Below are positions 1 through 7,360 of a stretch of DNA of 18,614 nucleotides, one piece after another. The stretch is from Candidatus Peregrinibacteria bacterium (GTDB lineage Bacteria; Patescibacteriota; Gracilibacteria; UM-FILTER-43-11), in NCBI GenBank assembly GCA_016927155.1, contig JAFGNE010000072.1, positions 1 through 18,614 on the forward strand. Reading direction: 5' to 3'. The first letter of the stretch is position 1. Every line of letters begins with the position of its first letter. The translations under genes and the position numbers were made by a program. Below the pieces are notes generated by a model, which was not told the origin of the DNA, searched no databases, and saw only the letters and a list, made by a program, of their open reading frames with translations.

Positions 1-28
1 GAGGGTTCGAATCCTTCTGGGCCTGCCA
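1..28 (+). tRNA. 3' end of a tRNA gene (possibly tRNA-Trp), truncated by the window edge
   Basis: The first bases form a T arm: a 5-bp stem GAGGG/CCTTC (one G-U pair) closing the loop TTCGAAT. It is followed by the 3' acceptor strand TGGGCCT, discriminator G and an encoded CCA ending at base 28. The anticodon lies outside the window. An acceptor stem ending in U72 with G73 fits tRNA-Trp, but other G73 tRNAs are possible, so the identity is only a guess. Confidence 0.8.
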
Positions 29-69
29 CACTAGCCATACCGCGCCTTTTATCTTGTAATGGCGTGCTT

Positions 70-1425
70 ATGATCCCTCCTGCCATTAAACAATTCATCA
101 AAAAGAAGAAGTGGGAGCGCATTTGTTTGGAACTGACCCGCTTGCACGCCTCGGAAGCCGCGGATTTTTTAATGCACATGGATCCGTCAATCCAGGTCAT
201 TGTTTTCCGTTCGCTCCCCCGCAAGTTCGCCGCCAAACTGTTCGCTTACATGGATCCGGCGGACAAGGATGATTTGCTTAAAGCGCTGACAACAAAAGAA
301 ACCCAGAAGCTCCTCACTTATCTGAAGCCGGATGACCGTACGGATTTGCTTGAGGAAATGCCGGCTGCCGTAACGCGACGCTTGTTTAAATTGCTCAGCC
401 CGGAAGACCTAAGAGAGGCTCGTCGGCTTTTGGGGTATCCGGTGGACAGCGTGGGGCGCGAAATGACGCCCGACTACCTCGATGTGCAATCCAACTGGAC
501 GGTCAAAAAGGCTTTGGAACATATCCGCGAAAACGGAAAGGAAAAAGAAACAGTGAATATCGTGTACATTACCGATAAAAAGGGCAAGCTGATCGGCGAC
601 GTCCAGCTGAAATACCTGATTTTTGCCGACCCGAAATCCAAAGTGGGGGATATCGCGAAAAAAAGCATGGATGCTCCCGCCCTTTCCGCTTTTGACGATC
701 AGGAAAAGGCCGTGGAACTGATCAAGAAACTCAACGTGGTGGCCCTTCCGATTGTTGATTCCGAAGGGGTTCTTTTGGGGATTGTGACGATTGATGACTT
801 GATTGATATTGAAGAGGAGGAAGTGACGGAAGATTTCCAAAAAATGGGTGCCGTAGCCGTTGGCGAAGGGGGCGACCTTAGCTTGACCAACCTGGTGGAT
901 GCGTCCGTAAAACTGCTTTATAAAAAACGTATTTTGTGGCTCATGATCCTGGTGGGGATGAATATTTTTTCAGGAGCGGCTATCGCCCTTTTTGAAAAAG
1001 TGATTGCCCAGGCGGTCGTGTTGGTTTTTTTCCTGCCCCTCCTGATCGGCAGCGGCGGGAACGCGGGTTCACAGGCGGCCATGCTGATGGTACGCGCGTT
1101 GGGTACGGGTGATGTGAAAATGAGCGACTGGTTCCGGCTTTTGGGCAAGGAATTTTTAGTGGCGGGCTTTTTAGGGATCACGATGGCTTTGGGCGTTTCT
1201 ATAATCGGATGGTTCCGCGGGGGGATTCAAATTGTCGTCATCGTGGCGACGTCCATGCTGATTATTGTGATGGCCGGAAGCCTGATAGGCATGACATTGC
1301 CGTTTATTTTTACCAAATTAAAAAAAGACCCGGCCACCGCCAGCGGGCCCCTGGTCACTTCTATTGCCGATATCTGCGGCGTGGTGGTTTATTTCTCTAT
1401 CGCGAAATGGTATTTGGGGCTGTAA
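70..1425 (+). CDS. mgtE: MgtE-family magnesium transporter
   Basis: Inner-membrane Mg2+ channel/transporter, gated by cytosolic Mg2+ in the characterised family members. Layout over 451 residues: an N-terminal helical superhelix domain (about 1-125, repeated LxxxDPxD-type helices), two CBS domains (about 128-245), an acidic linker and plug helix, and about five membrane helices from residue 286 to the end. The family signature GNAGSQ lies at 330-335 in the second membrane helix. An aspartate at D434 in SIADICG of the last helix matches the pore Mg2+-binding Asp of MgtE. Length is normal for the family. ATG at 70 is chosen; GTG at 64 in the same frame would add two residues. Neither start has a recognisable ribosome-binding site. 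The gene follows the tRNA by about 40 bases and converges on pyrK with only 6 bases between the stops. Confidence 0.95.
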   Translation: MIPPAIKQFIKKKKWERICLELTRLHASEAADFLMHMDPSIQVIVFRSLPRKFAAKLFAYMDPADKDDLLKALTTKETQKLLTYLKPDDRTDLLEEMPAAVTRRLFKLLSPEDLREARRLLGYPVDSVGREMTPDYLDVQSNWTVKKALEHIRENGKEKETVNIVYITDKKGKLIGDVQLKYLIFADPKSKVGDIAKKSMDAPALSAFDDQEKAVELIKKLNVVALPIVDSEGVLLGIVTIDDLIDIEEEEVTEDFQKMGAVAVGEGGDLSLTNLVDASVKLLYKKRILWLMILVGMNIFSGAAIALFEKVIAQAVVLVFFLPLLIGSGGNAGSQAAMLMVRALGTGDVKMSDWFRLLGKEFLVAGFLGITMALGVSIIGWFRGGIQIVVIVATSMLIIVMAGSLIGMTLPFIFTKLKKDPATASGPLVTSIADICGVVVYFSIAKWYLGL

Positions 1426-1428
1426 AAT

Positions 1429-1458
1429 GCCTCAGATTTTTTCCATTTTCCCTGAGGC
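1429..1458 (-). terminator. Hairpin at the mgtE/pyrK convergent junction, possible pyrK terminator
   Basis: GCCTCAG (1429-1435) and CTGAGGC (1452-1458) are perfect 7-base inverted repeats separated by 16 bases. The repeat covers the pyrK stop codon (1432-1434). Read on the minus strand, the stem is followed by ATTTTAC, a short U-rich tail. The loop is long and the tail is weak, so termination is plausible but not certain; no better terminator lies between the two convergent genes. Confidence 0.35.
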
Positions 1459-2226
1459 TGCCCTCCGGTATTTCCCGAACTCCGTATGTTTGAGGGCGCG
1501 CGAACCGGCAAGGACAGGCCCTTCTTTGCAAAGCCGGATACCTGAATCGTCCATGCAGCACTGGCCGCAAATGCCGAAACCGCATTTCATGTGACGTTCC
1601 AGGCTAACCTGTGATTCCACGCCGTAATCTTCCGCCATTTCAGCCACTTTCACCATCATCTTTTCCGGGCCGCAGGTATAAACGCAATCGATACCTCCCT
1701 TTTCCAGTTCTTTTTCCAGGAGGTCTGTCACGAAACCCTTGTGCCCTTTGCTGCCATCATCGGTGGCCACGCGCAAATCCGTTTTAAGCGATTCGAATTG
1801 TTTTTCATAAAGCAGGTATTCTTTGTTCCGCGCGCCCAAAAGGACAATCGTTTCAATGCCCGCGGACACCGTTTGCTGGGCCAGGTTCAGGATGGGTGGT
1901 GTGCCGTAGCCGCCGCCAACGAGCACTATTTTGGAGCAGCCCTGAAAGGTGAATGGGTTGCCGTAAGGCCCGCGAATCCCCAGCCGGTCCCCCACTTTTA
2001 CCCGTTCATGGATTTTTGCGGTGCAGTCGCCGGCATTGGCAATCCCTAAATGGCATTCCTGTTCTGTTTGCCATCCTACCGACATGGGCACTTCATCCAC
2101 GCCTGGCAGCCACACCATTACAAACTGGCCCGGTTTGGCGCGAAGGTTATGCGCGAACACATAAGTCTTCAGGACGGGGGAATCCTGGGTGATGCGGATG
2201 ACTTTGAGGGGAAGGGGGAGTGACAT
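1432..2226 (-). CDS. pyrK: Dihydroorotate dehydrogenase electron-transfer subunit (PyrK)
   Basis: Iron-sulfur flavoprotein that passes electrons from the PyrD flavin to NAD+ in the fourth step of pyrimidine synthesis. The 264 residues show a ferredoxin-reductase-like FAD domain (about 1-95, PGQFVMVW at 32-39), an NAD-binding domain (GGGYGTPP at 104-111, CGPEKMM near 185) and a C-terminal 2Fe-2S site with Cys 215, 220, 223 and 233 (C-x4-C-x2-C-x9-C). The FAD-binding motif usually seen as RPxS reads VPMS here, after PGVDE; that form resembles archaeal PyrK as I remember it. The ATG at 2226 lies 5 bases after the pyrD stop, indicating one transcript with pyrD first. The stop codon is TGA. No clear ribosome-binding site precedes it, so translation may be coupled to pyrD. 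Confidence 0.93.
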   Translation of the reverse strand: MSLPLPLKVIRITQDSPVLKTYVFAHNLRAKPGQFVMVWLPGVDEVPMSVGWQTEQECHLGIANAGDCTAKIHERVKVGDRLGIRGPYGNPFTFQGCSKIVLVGGGYGTPPILNLAQQTVSAGIETIVLLGARNKEYLLYEKQFESLKTDLRVATDDGSKGHKGFVTDLLEKELEKGGIDCVYTCGPEKMMVKVAEMAEDYGVESQVSLERHMKCGFGICGQCCMDDSGIRLCKEGPVLAGSRALKHTEFGKYRRAASGKMEKI

Positions 2227-2231
2227 AGGAT

Positions 2232-3152
2232 TTAAGTTTCATGGGCTAAACCGACTAGTTCGGAAATGTCTTCAAAACCTTCTTCTTTCATGAATTCGCG
2301 GATTTTATCCAAAATGATTTCGAAGGCCTGCATGTCGTTGTACATCAAGGAGGAACCGATTCCCAGAAGTGTCCCGCCAGCCATCAGCATTTCAAGGGCG
2401 TCGCGCCCGGTGACGATGCCGCCGGTGGCAATAATAGGAATTTTGACGGCGTTATAAATGTCGTAAACCGCTTTGAGCGCGATGGGTTTTAAGGCGTATC
2501 CGGAAACCCCGCCCACTTTATTGGCCAGGATCGGACGGCGGGCGTAGGGGTCGATCAGCATTCCCGGCCCCATAGTATTGACGGCGGTGATCGCGTCCGC
2601 GCCGTTTTCTTCCGCTTCTTTGGCAATAAGGGCGATATCCGGCACGTTGGGTGAAAGCTTCACGCTGATCGGTTTTTTCGTCACTTTGCGTATTGCTTTG
2701 GTGGCTTTGGCCGTCATTTGCGGATCGCAGGCGATGGGCCGCCCCATTTCGCCCTCCACGTTGGGGCAGGAAAAATTGAGCTCCAGCATGTCCACGGGGT
2801 AGCTGGCCATGATTTCGGCGCATTCAATGAACTCATCCACCGTTTTACCGCCCACGCTGCCCACCAGGGGGTTTTCCGGCGCCAGTTCCTTGTATTTTTC
2901 GAACTCATGCCGCGCGTTTTTAATGCCTTCGCCGCAAAGCCCCACCGCGTTGATGAGGCCGCCGGGGAACTGGAGTACCGATGGATTGGGATGCCCGGGC
3001 CTCTCTTCCATAAAAAGTGTTTTGCTTGTCGCGCCGCCCGCGCCCGCTTTGGCACAACTGGCCAGGCTGGCACCTGTTACCCCTAAATACCCGGACGCGA
3101 GAACAGTGGGATTCGGGAATTCAATGCCGCAAAATTTGACGCTGACGTTCAT
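2232..3152 (-). CDS. pyrD: Dihydroorotate dehydrogenase, class 1B catalytic subunit (PyrD)
   Basis: FMN-dependent TIM-barrel enzyme that oxidises dihydroorotate to orotate; the class 1B enzyme works as a complex with PyrK, encoded directly downstream. Family marks: CGIEFPNP near the N-terminus, NFSCPN with the catalytic base Cys129, SVKLSPN in mid-barrel, and the FMN-phosphate loops ATGGI and GIGSSLM near the C-terminus. The cysteine, rather than serine, as base and the neighbouring pyrK identify class 1. The ATG at 3152 gives a 306-residue protein beginning MNVSVKFCGIEF, which matches the usual start of the family. An in-frame TTG at 3173 would add seven residues (ATKKTN-type) with no Shine-Dalgarno support. 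The promoter at 3233-3262 would give a leader of about 75 bases. Confidence 0.95.
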   Translation of the reverse strand: MNVSVKFCGIEFPNPTVLASGYLGVTGASLASCAKAGAGGATSKTLFMEERPGHPNPSVLQFPGGLINAVGLCGEGIKNARHEFEKYKELAPENPLVGSVGGKTVDEFIECAEIMASYPVDMLELNFSCPNVEGEMGRPIACDPQMTAKATKAIRKVTKKPISVKLSPNVPDIALIAKEAEENGADAITAVNTMGPGMLIDPYARRPILANKVGGVSGYALKPIALKAVYDIYNAVKIPIIATGGIVTGRDALEMLMAGGTLLGIGSSLMYNDMQAFEIILDKIREFMKEEGFEDISELVGLAHET

Positions 3153-3225
3153 GTTTGTTTTTTTAGTGGCCAAAAGGAGTATATCAGGAAGTTTTTTCGC
3201 TTACAAATAAACCCCATTAATAAAA

Positions 3226-3247
3226 TCCGCCAATTATAAAGGGCGGA
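3226..3247. promoter_or_regulatory. Operator-like palindrome around the pyrD -10 box
   Basis: TCCGCC (3226-3231) and GGCGGA (3242-3247) are perfect inverted repeats separated by a 10-base AT-rich spacer that contains the TATAAT of the pyrD promoter. The half-site centres are 16 bases apart. A dimeric repressor bound here would block the promoter. The regulator is unknown, and chance cannot be excluded for a 6+6 base match. Confidence 0.35.
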
Positions 3248-3262
3248 AAACAGGGATATCCA
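3233..3262 (-). promoter_or_regulatory. Putative sigma70 promoter of pyrD-pyrK
   Basis: On the minus strand a perfect -10 box TATAAT (3233-3238) is preceded, with an 18-base spacer, by TGGATA (3257-3262), which matches TTGACA at four of six positions. Transcription would begin near 3226. The -10 box sits inside the spacer of a 6-base inverted repeat, a placement typical of a repressor operator. Confidence 0.5.
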
Positions 3263-3288
3263 GGTTTTTGATGTCAACATAATAATGA

Positions 3289-3317
3289 TTGATTTTAAGG
3301 TAAAAAAGCAGTATAAT
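3289..3317 (+). promoter_or_regulatory. Sigma70 promoter of the large surface protein gene
   Basis: TTGATT (3289-3294) and TATAAT (3312-3317) are separated by exactly 17 bases. The -35 matches four of six and the -10 six of six. Transcription would start near 3324, leaving a leader of roughly 40 bases before the ATG at 3363. Because the promoter lies inside the longest possible reading frame (upstream ATG at 3285), it decides against that earlier start. Confidence 0.7.
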
Positions 3318-3362
3318 AATAAGATTTTAATCTTCAATTTCTTTTTCTTAACTCCATTTTTC

Positions 3363-6300
3363 ATGAACCGGTTTAAATTTTTCCACTACTTTATAATGAT
3401 CGGCCTTCTTATCGGTGTGATAGGGCTGTCTTTGTCCCAGCCAAAATTGTCCCGCGCGGCGACCGTCGTGTTCAACGACGCGAACCTGGAACAATGCGTG
3501 CGGGATACCATCGGCAAACCCGTGGGCGATATTGATTCAAGCGAAGTCGCCGGGGTAACGCAGTTGGATTGCTTTGCCGGTAATATCGGCGACCTGACAG
3601 GCCTGGAATATTTTTCAGCGTTGCAAAGTCTAAGCGCCGCAAACGGCACCATCACAGACCTGACCCCGATCGCGGGGCTGACCGCTTTGACCAGCGTGGG
3701 GTTCTCAAGTAACAACATTACAGATTTAACTCCGATCGCGGGGCTGACCGCTTTGACGTCCGCTTATTTAAGCAATAACAGCATTGCGGATTTGGCCCCG
3801 TTTTTGGGGCTGGTCAATCTCGATATTTTGTATTTGGACAACAACAATATCGGCTCAACGGCCGGTTTGCAGAATCTGACGGCATTGCATCAGTTGTCCC
3901 TTGACCATAATCCGATAGGGGACAATTATTCCAATATCCAAAATCTGGCATCTTTAACCGTCCTCAGCATGATGGATTGCGGCATTACGGGGACTTTGCT
4001 TTCATTCCCTGCTCCGCTGGTGGCATTGAATTTGAGCAATAACAGCATTACGGATCCGAGCTCTCTGGGGGTATTGTGGAACCTGGTGACGACCGATTTG
4101 AGTTATAACCAGATCGGCGCATTGGGTATAGAAAATTTATGGCAGACGGCCAATCCGTGTGGCGGCGGCGGCTGTTTCACGGGAGAAACGAGAGCAGAAG
4201 GGGAACCGAGGAACCGCATTTATGTCACCCATAACACGAGTGGCGGAATCTGGACTTTGAATAATGGAACAGCTTACAATCGTTTGCACAGTTTTAAATT
4301 GCATGAAGCGGTTATTTACAATGATTTAATTTATACACAATGGCCTGATGGCGGGGAAGTGTGGGAGGAGGGCACGGTTCACACTATTTACTGGAATATT
4401 ATTGGAAATTCGGAAGATCCTGACCAGATCGCCCAAGTCAAAATCGAATACGCCGCCAGTCCGGATGCCGAAGAATGGACAACGATTACGGATGCCACGT
4501 TAAGCGACAGCAGCGGATATGACTGGTATATCCCGTTTGACACGGTGGTCAGCGACAGTGAGATGTGGGTCAGGATCACGGGCGCGAGTTCGGGTTCCGG
4601 GAGTTTTGATATGAACGACAGCTTTTTCACAGTAGTAGACCAGAATGAACCTCATGGTTATTACGTAAATTACGGGAACGGCAACACGGCCGCCGACTGC
4701 GGGGACGAGGAAGATGACGATGACGCCTGCGGGACAATTGAAGCCTTAATGGATGAAAATAACACGGTATTCCGGCCGCCTGTCGAACATAGCGGTGATC
4801 CCGTTACGGTTTATGTGAAAGGGACTTTAACCGGCGTGGATGACGATACTATAGAGCCAAGCTGGTCCGTAGGAGCTTCGTCAATCACATTCCAACCCTG
4901 GGGAAACGATCATCCGGTGCTGGATGACGTTCAGCTAAAGATCAATGAAGATGCCGTCATTGTAAGCGGTTTCGAAATCAAAAATAAAACGGATAACGCA
5001 GGGGTTATAGTTGACGCCAGTGACATCGGTTTGGTGAATAGTTACATCCATCACAATTCATTCGGCATTGAGGTTATACGTATTGCACACCCGATGGAAA
5101 ATGTGCACATTGAAAATAACATATTCGCGAATAACAGGGGTGAAATACCGGCAGGTCCGCCTCCGGCCCCTACCATTGACGCCTGCGCGGCCATTTTTGC
5201 CGCCGGCATGCTGGATGGTCTTAGTATCATCAATAACACGTTCTATAACAATTGTGATGCTTTTGACGGGATGGGAAAGCTCGGCGACCTTTTTATCGGT
5301 TCGCTCGCCGGATTCGGCATAGGCATAGCTCCGACCAATTCGGTAGTGAAGCAGAATCTTTTCCTGAATGATGATATGGGAACTGGTGCCCATGCCCTTT
5401 ATTATAACGTGGAAGACATGATTAACGGCGGCTGGGAAAATATTAACGGGATAGCTGCGGTCGGCGTGCTGACAGACGAGGATGCCGCCAACCATGGCAC
5501 AACGACCAATTTTATAGCCGCCACAGACCCCTTTGTGAATGCCGCGGGCGTAACCAACTGGGCCAGCGCGTCTACCGGTTTTGGGCTTACGGATGGGGAT
5601 GCTCCGTCTTACCAGTTTACCTGGGCCGACCGCGACCCCGAAACAATCGATTCTGATTTTAACGGCGATGCCCGTCCCGATGCCGGCGGGGATCCGGAAG
5701 CGGGCGCGTTAGAAAATGGCGCTCCGGCCGGCCCTGTTTGCGGCAACAGCATTGTGGAAGCCGGTGAGCAATGTGACGGAGCTGAATTGAACGGCCAAAC
5801 CTGCATCACTCAGGGGTACGCAAGCGGCACGCTTTCCTGCAACGCCAATTGTACGTTAAATTTAAGTGCCTGCTCTTCGGGTAGCGGTGGCGGAAGCAGC
5901 ACCCGGTGCCCCGCGGCGCCTATTATGGATCTCAGCAATTCCGACCTTACCCTTGTGTACGGGCCGGACGGGAATCCCGGCGTCAAAGTGGACTGGGGGG
6001 CGTTGAGCAGCGCGGTCACTGACGCGGTTGTCTACAGGAGTTTCTCCGCCCTTTCCGGCTTCCGGCCTTGTGCGGATGACAGCACTTGCCTTATTGACTA
6101 TTCGGTCGTCCAGGATCCGGTTAAAAACGTGGCCTATTCCTATAAAATGTGGACGACCAATTACTGCGGCAATACCGATTTTGGCCAAACCGCGACGATC
6201 ATCATCCCGCCCCGTTTAATTCCCGGTACCCTTGTGGACGTGAACGCCAGAGTGGTTGTACGCGTCAAAGAAGTGCGCGATGAGGTGTTTTTAAAACGTC

Positions 6301-7340
6301 TGAAAGAAGCCCTCCAGTCGCAGGCCTCACAGGATATGGCGTATCAGGATATGGAGTACATGGATTATAACGAATACAGCCTTGATGACGAGGTGAAAAG
6401 CGCGGAATGCAAAAATGCTGAAAGCGCGCTGGAAAAATGGGTAGGGTCTTTCGATGACGATTCGCTGGCAAAGCCCGTCCCCCCCAGTTCTTTATTGCTC
6501 CGTTCTTTTGTCGGCCTTGAACGCGAACGCGCTTTTGCATGCGAGACACCCCCGGACGCTTATGGCAATCCTTTATTCCAGGAAATCCTCGCTTCCCGTT
6601 TGCCTTTTATAACGGAAGAACTGGTCAATGTCATTTCGGAAACCCGCCTGACTTCTTGGCGGCAGGCAGGAAGCTGGGTCGCCCAATGGCTTTTGGAAAA
6701 GGTTTTTGGCCTGGTGGAAGAATTTTACAAAATAAATGCCGCGCGCCAGGACCTTTATTACAATATCCATGACCGGATAGGGGCTGATAAGCTGCCGGCC
6801 CTGAACGAAAAGATCCAGAACCTTAGCGTTATCCGCCCGGATGATTTTACCGAAGCCGAACGGCAGCTGATCGCCGGCATACCCGATATCGCGGATTACC
6901 TGAAAGGCCATAAAGAAGACCTGATTTTAAAAATCTGGAATCCGGGCGACCGTACCATCCCGGTGCGTACCATACTGATCCACACGGATATTTTCGGCGA
7001 AGCGGATGTTTCTGTTCTCAAAATGGCGGCAGGCCGTTATGATTTCACGATTGAAACAAAATATGCCTTAAGGAAAGGCCTTTATAACGTCCCGGTCCTT
7101 TCCGGCGTCAAAACCGGCGACCGCTACGTCCTTGACCTGGAACTTGATTTCTCACGCGATGCCAAGGAAGCCCTCAAATTCGGCGACCTGAACGGTGACG
7201 GCGAGATCGACCTTAGCGACTTCAAGTATATGGCGGCCGTATTCTCAGAACTCAGGGAAGAGGTGGACTGGAACGAAGATGGCAAATTCGACCTTAATGA
7301 ATTCGTTTACATGCTCCAGCGCTTTGGCCATGACGACTAG
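3363..7340 (+). CDS. Secreted multi-domain surface protein: LRR, beta-helix, Cys-rich repeat and C-terminal dockerin
   Basis: Large exported protein of 1325 residues with no catalytic domain that I recognise. In order: signal peptide (1-33, cleavage near SRAA); internalin-like leucine-rich repeats of about 22 residues (78-258, pattern LTxLxxLxLxxNxIxD); a Kre9/Knh1-like beta sandwich (325-425, PDGGEVWEEGT); an acidic Cys-flanked loop (CGDEEDDDDAC); a right-handed beta-helix (about 450-720, many N-N-x-F strands); a DUF4215-type cysteine-rich repeat (793-838, CGNSIVEAGEQCD); a fibronectin-III-like domain (848-951); a long unassigned region with Tyr/Met/Asp-rich repeats (959-1270); and a dockerin-like pair of calcium loops (1272-1325, GDLNGDGEIDLSDF and WNEDGKFDLNEF). 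ATG 3363 is chosen over 3285 because the promoter lies between them and the signal peptide starts here. Likely role is adhesion or assembly at the cell surface. The dockerin implies a cohesin partner elsewhere. Confidence 0.85.
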   Translation: MNRFKFFHYFIMIGLLIGVIGLSLSQPKLSRAATVVFNDANLEQCVRDTIGKPVGDIDSSEVAGVTQLDCFAGNIGDLTGLEYFSALQSLSAANGTITDLTPIAGLTALTSVGFSSNNITDLTPIAGLTALTSAYLSNNSIADLAPFLGLVNLDILYLDNNNIGSTAGLQNLTALHQLSLDHNPIGDNYSNIQNLASLTVLSMMDCGITGTLLSFPAPLVALNLSNNSITDPSSLGVLWNLVTTDLSYNQIGALGIENLWQTANPCGGGGCFTGETRAEGEPRNRIYVTHNTSGGIWTLNNGTAYNRLHSFKLHEAVIYNDLIYTQWPDGGEVWEEGTVHTIYWNIIGNSEDPDQIAQVKIEYAASPDAEEWTTITDATLSDSSGYDWYIPFDTVVSDSEMWVRITGASSGSGSFDMNDSFFTVVDQNEPHGYYVNYGNGNTAADCGDEEDDDDACGTIEALMDENNTVFRPPVEHSGDPVTVYVKGTLTGVDDDTIEPSWSVGASSITFQPWGNDHPVLDDVQLKINEDAVIVSGFEIKNKTDNAGVIVDASDIGLVNSYIHHNSFGIEVIRIAHPMENVHIENNIFANNRGEIPAGPPPAPTIDACAAIFAAGMLDGLSIINNTFYNNCDAFDGMGKLGDLFIGSLAGFGIGIAPTNSVVKQNLFLNDDMGTGAHALYYNVEDMINGGWENINGIAAVGVLTDEDAANHGTTTNFIAATDPFVNAAGVTNWASASTGFGLTDGDAPSYQFTWADRDPETIDSDFNGDARPDAGGDPEAGALENGAPAGPVCGNSIVEAGEQCDGAELNGQTCITQGYASGTLSCNANCTLNLSACSSGSGGGSSTRCPAAPIMDLSNSDLTLVYGPDGNPGVKVDWGALSSAVTDAVVYRSFSALSGFRPCADDSTCLIDYSVVQDPVKNVAYSYKMWTTNYCGNTDFGQTATIIIPPRLIPGTLVDVNARVVVRVKEVRDEVFLKRLKEALQSQASQDMAYQDMEYMDYNEYSLDDEVKSAECKNAESALEKWVGSFDDDSLAKPVPPSSLLLRSFVGLERERAFACETPPDAYGNPLFQEILASRLPFITEELVNVISETRLTSWRQAGSWVAQWLLEKVFGLVEEFYKINAARQDLYYNIHDRIGADKLPALNEKIQNLSVIRPDDFTEAERQLIAGIPDIADYLKGHKEDLILKIWNPGDRTIPVRTILIHTDIFGEADVSVLKMAAGRYDFTIETKYALRKGLYNVPVLSGVKTGDRYVLDLELDFSRDAKEALKFGDLNGDGEIDLSDFKYMAAVFSELREEVDWNEDGKFDLNEFVYMLQRFGHDD
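3658..3789 (+). repeat. Tandem 66-bp leucine-rich-repeat units
   Basis: Two adjacent 22-codon units (3658-3723 and 3724-3789) share an exact 26-base block, 3666-3691 and 3732-3757, at a distance of 66 bases. Both encode LTPIAGLTALTS followed by diverged S-x-N-N/S-I-x-D segments. The nucleotide identity of the block points to a recent internal duplication or gene-conversion event within the LRR array. Confidence 0.8.
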
Positions 7341-7360
7341 GTAAACGGCGCCCGTTGAAA

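Noticed and set aside
1..63. tRNA 3' end as an integration site for a mobile element
   Set aside because: No integrase, repeat of the tRNA end or phage-like gene is present in the window.
1209..1594. Overlapping plus-strand frames across the mgtE/pyrK junction
   Set aside because: They are out-of-frame shadows of mgtE and antisense to pyrK; both real genes are complete.
7344..7356. Inverted repeat AACGG-CGC-CCGTT between the surface-protein gene and gatA, considered as a terminator
   Set aside because: The stem is only five pairs with a three-base loop and no U-run follows on either strand.
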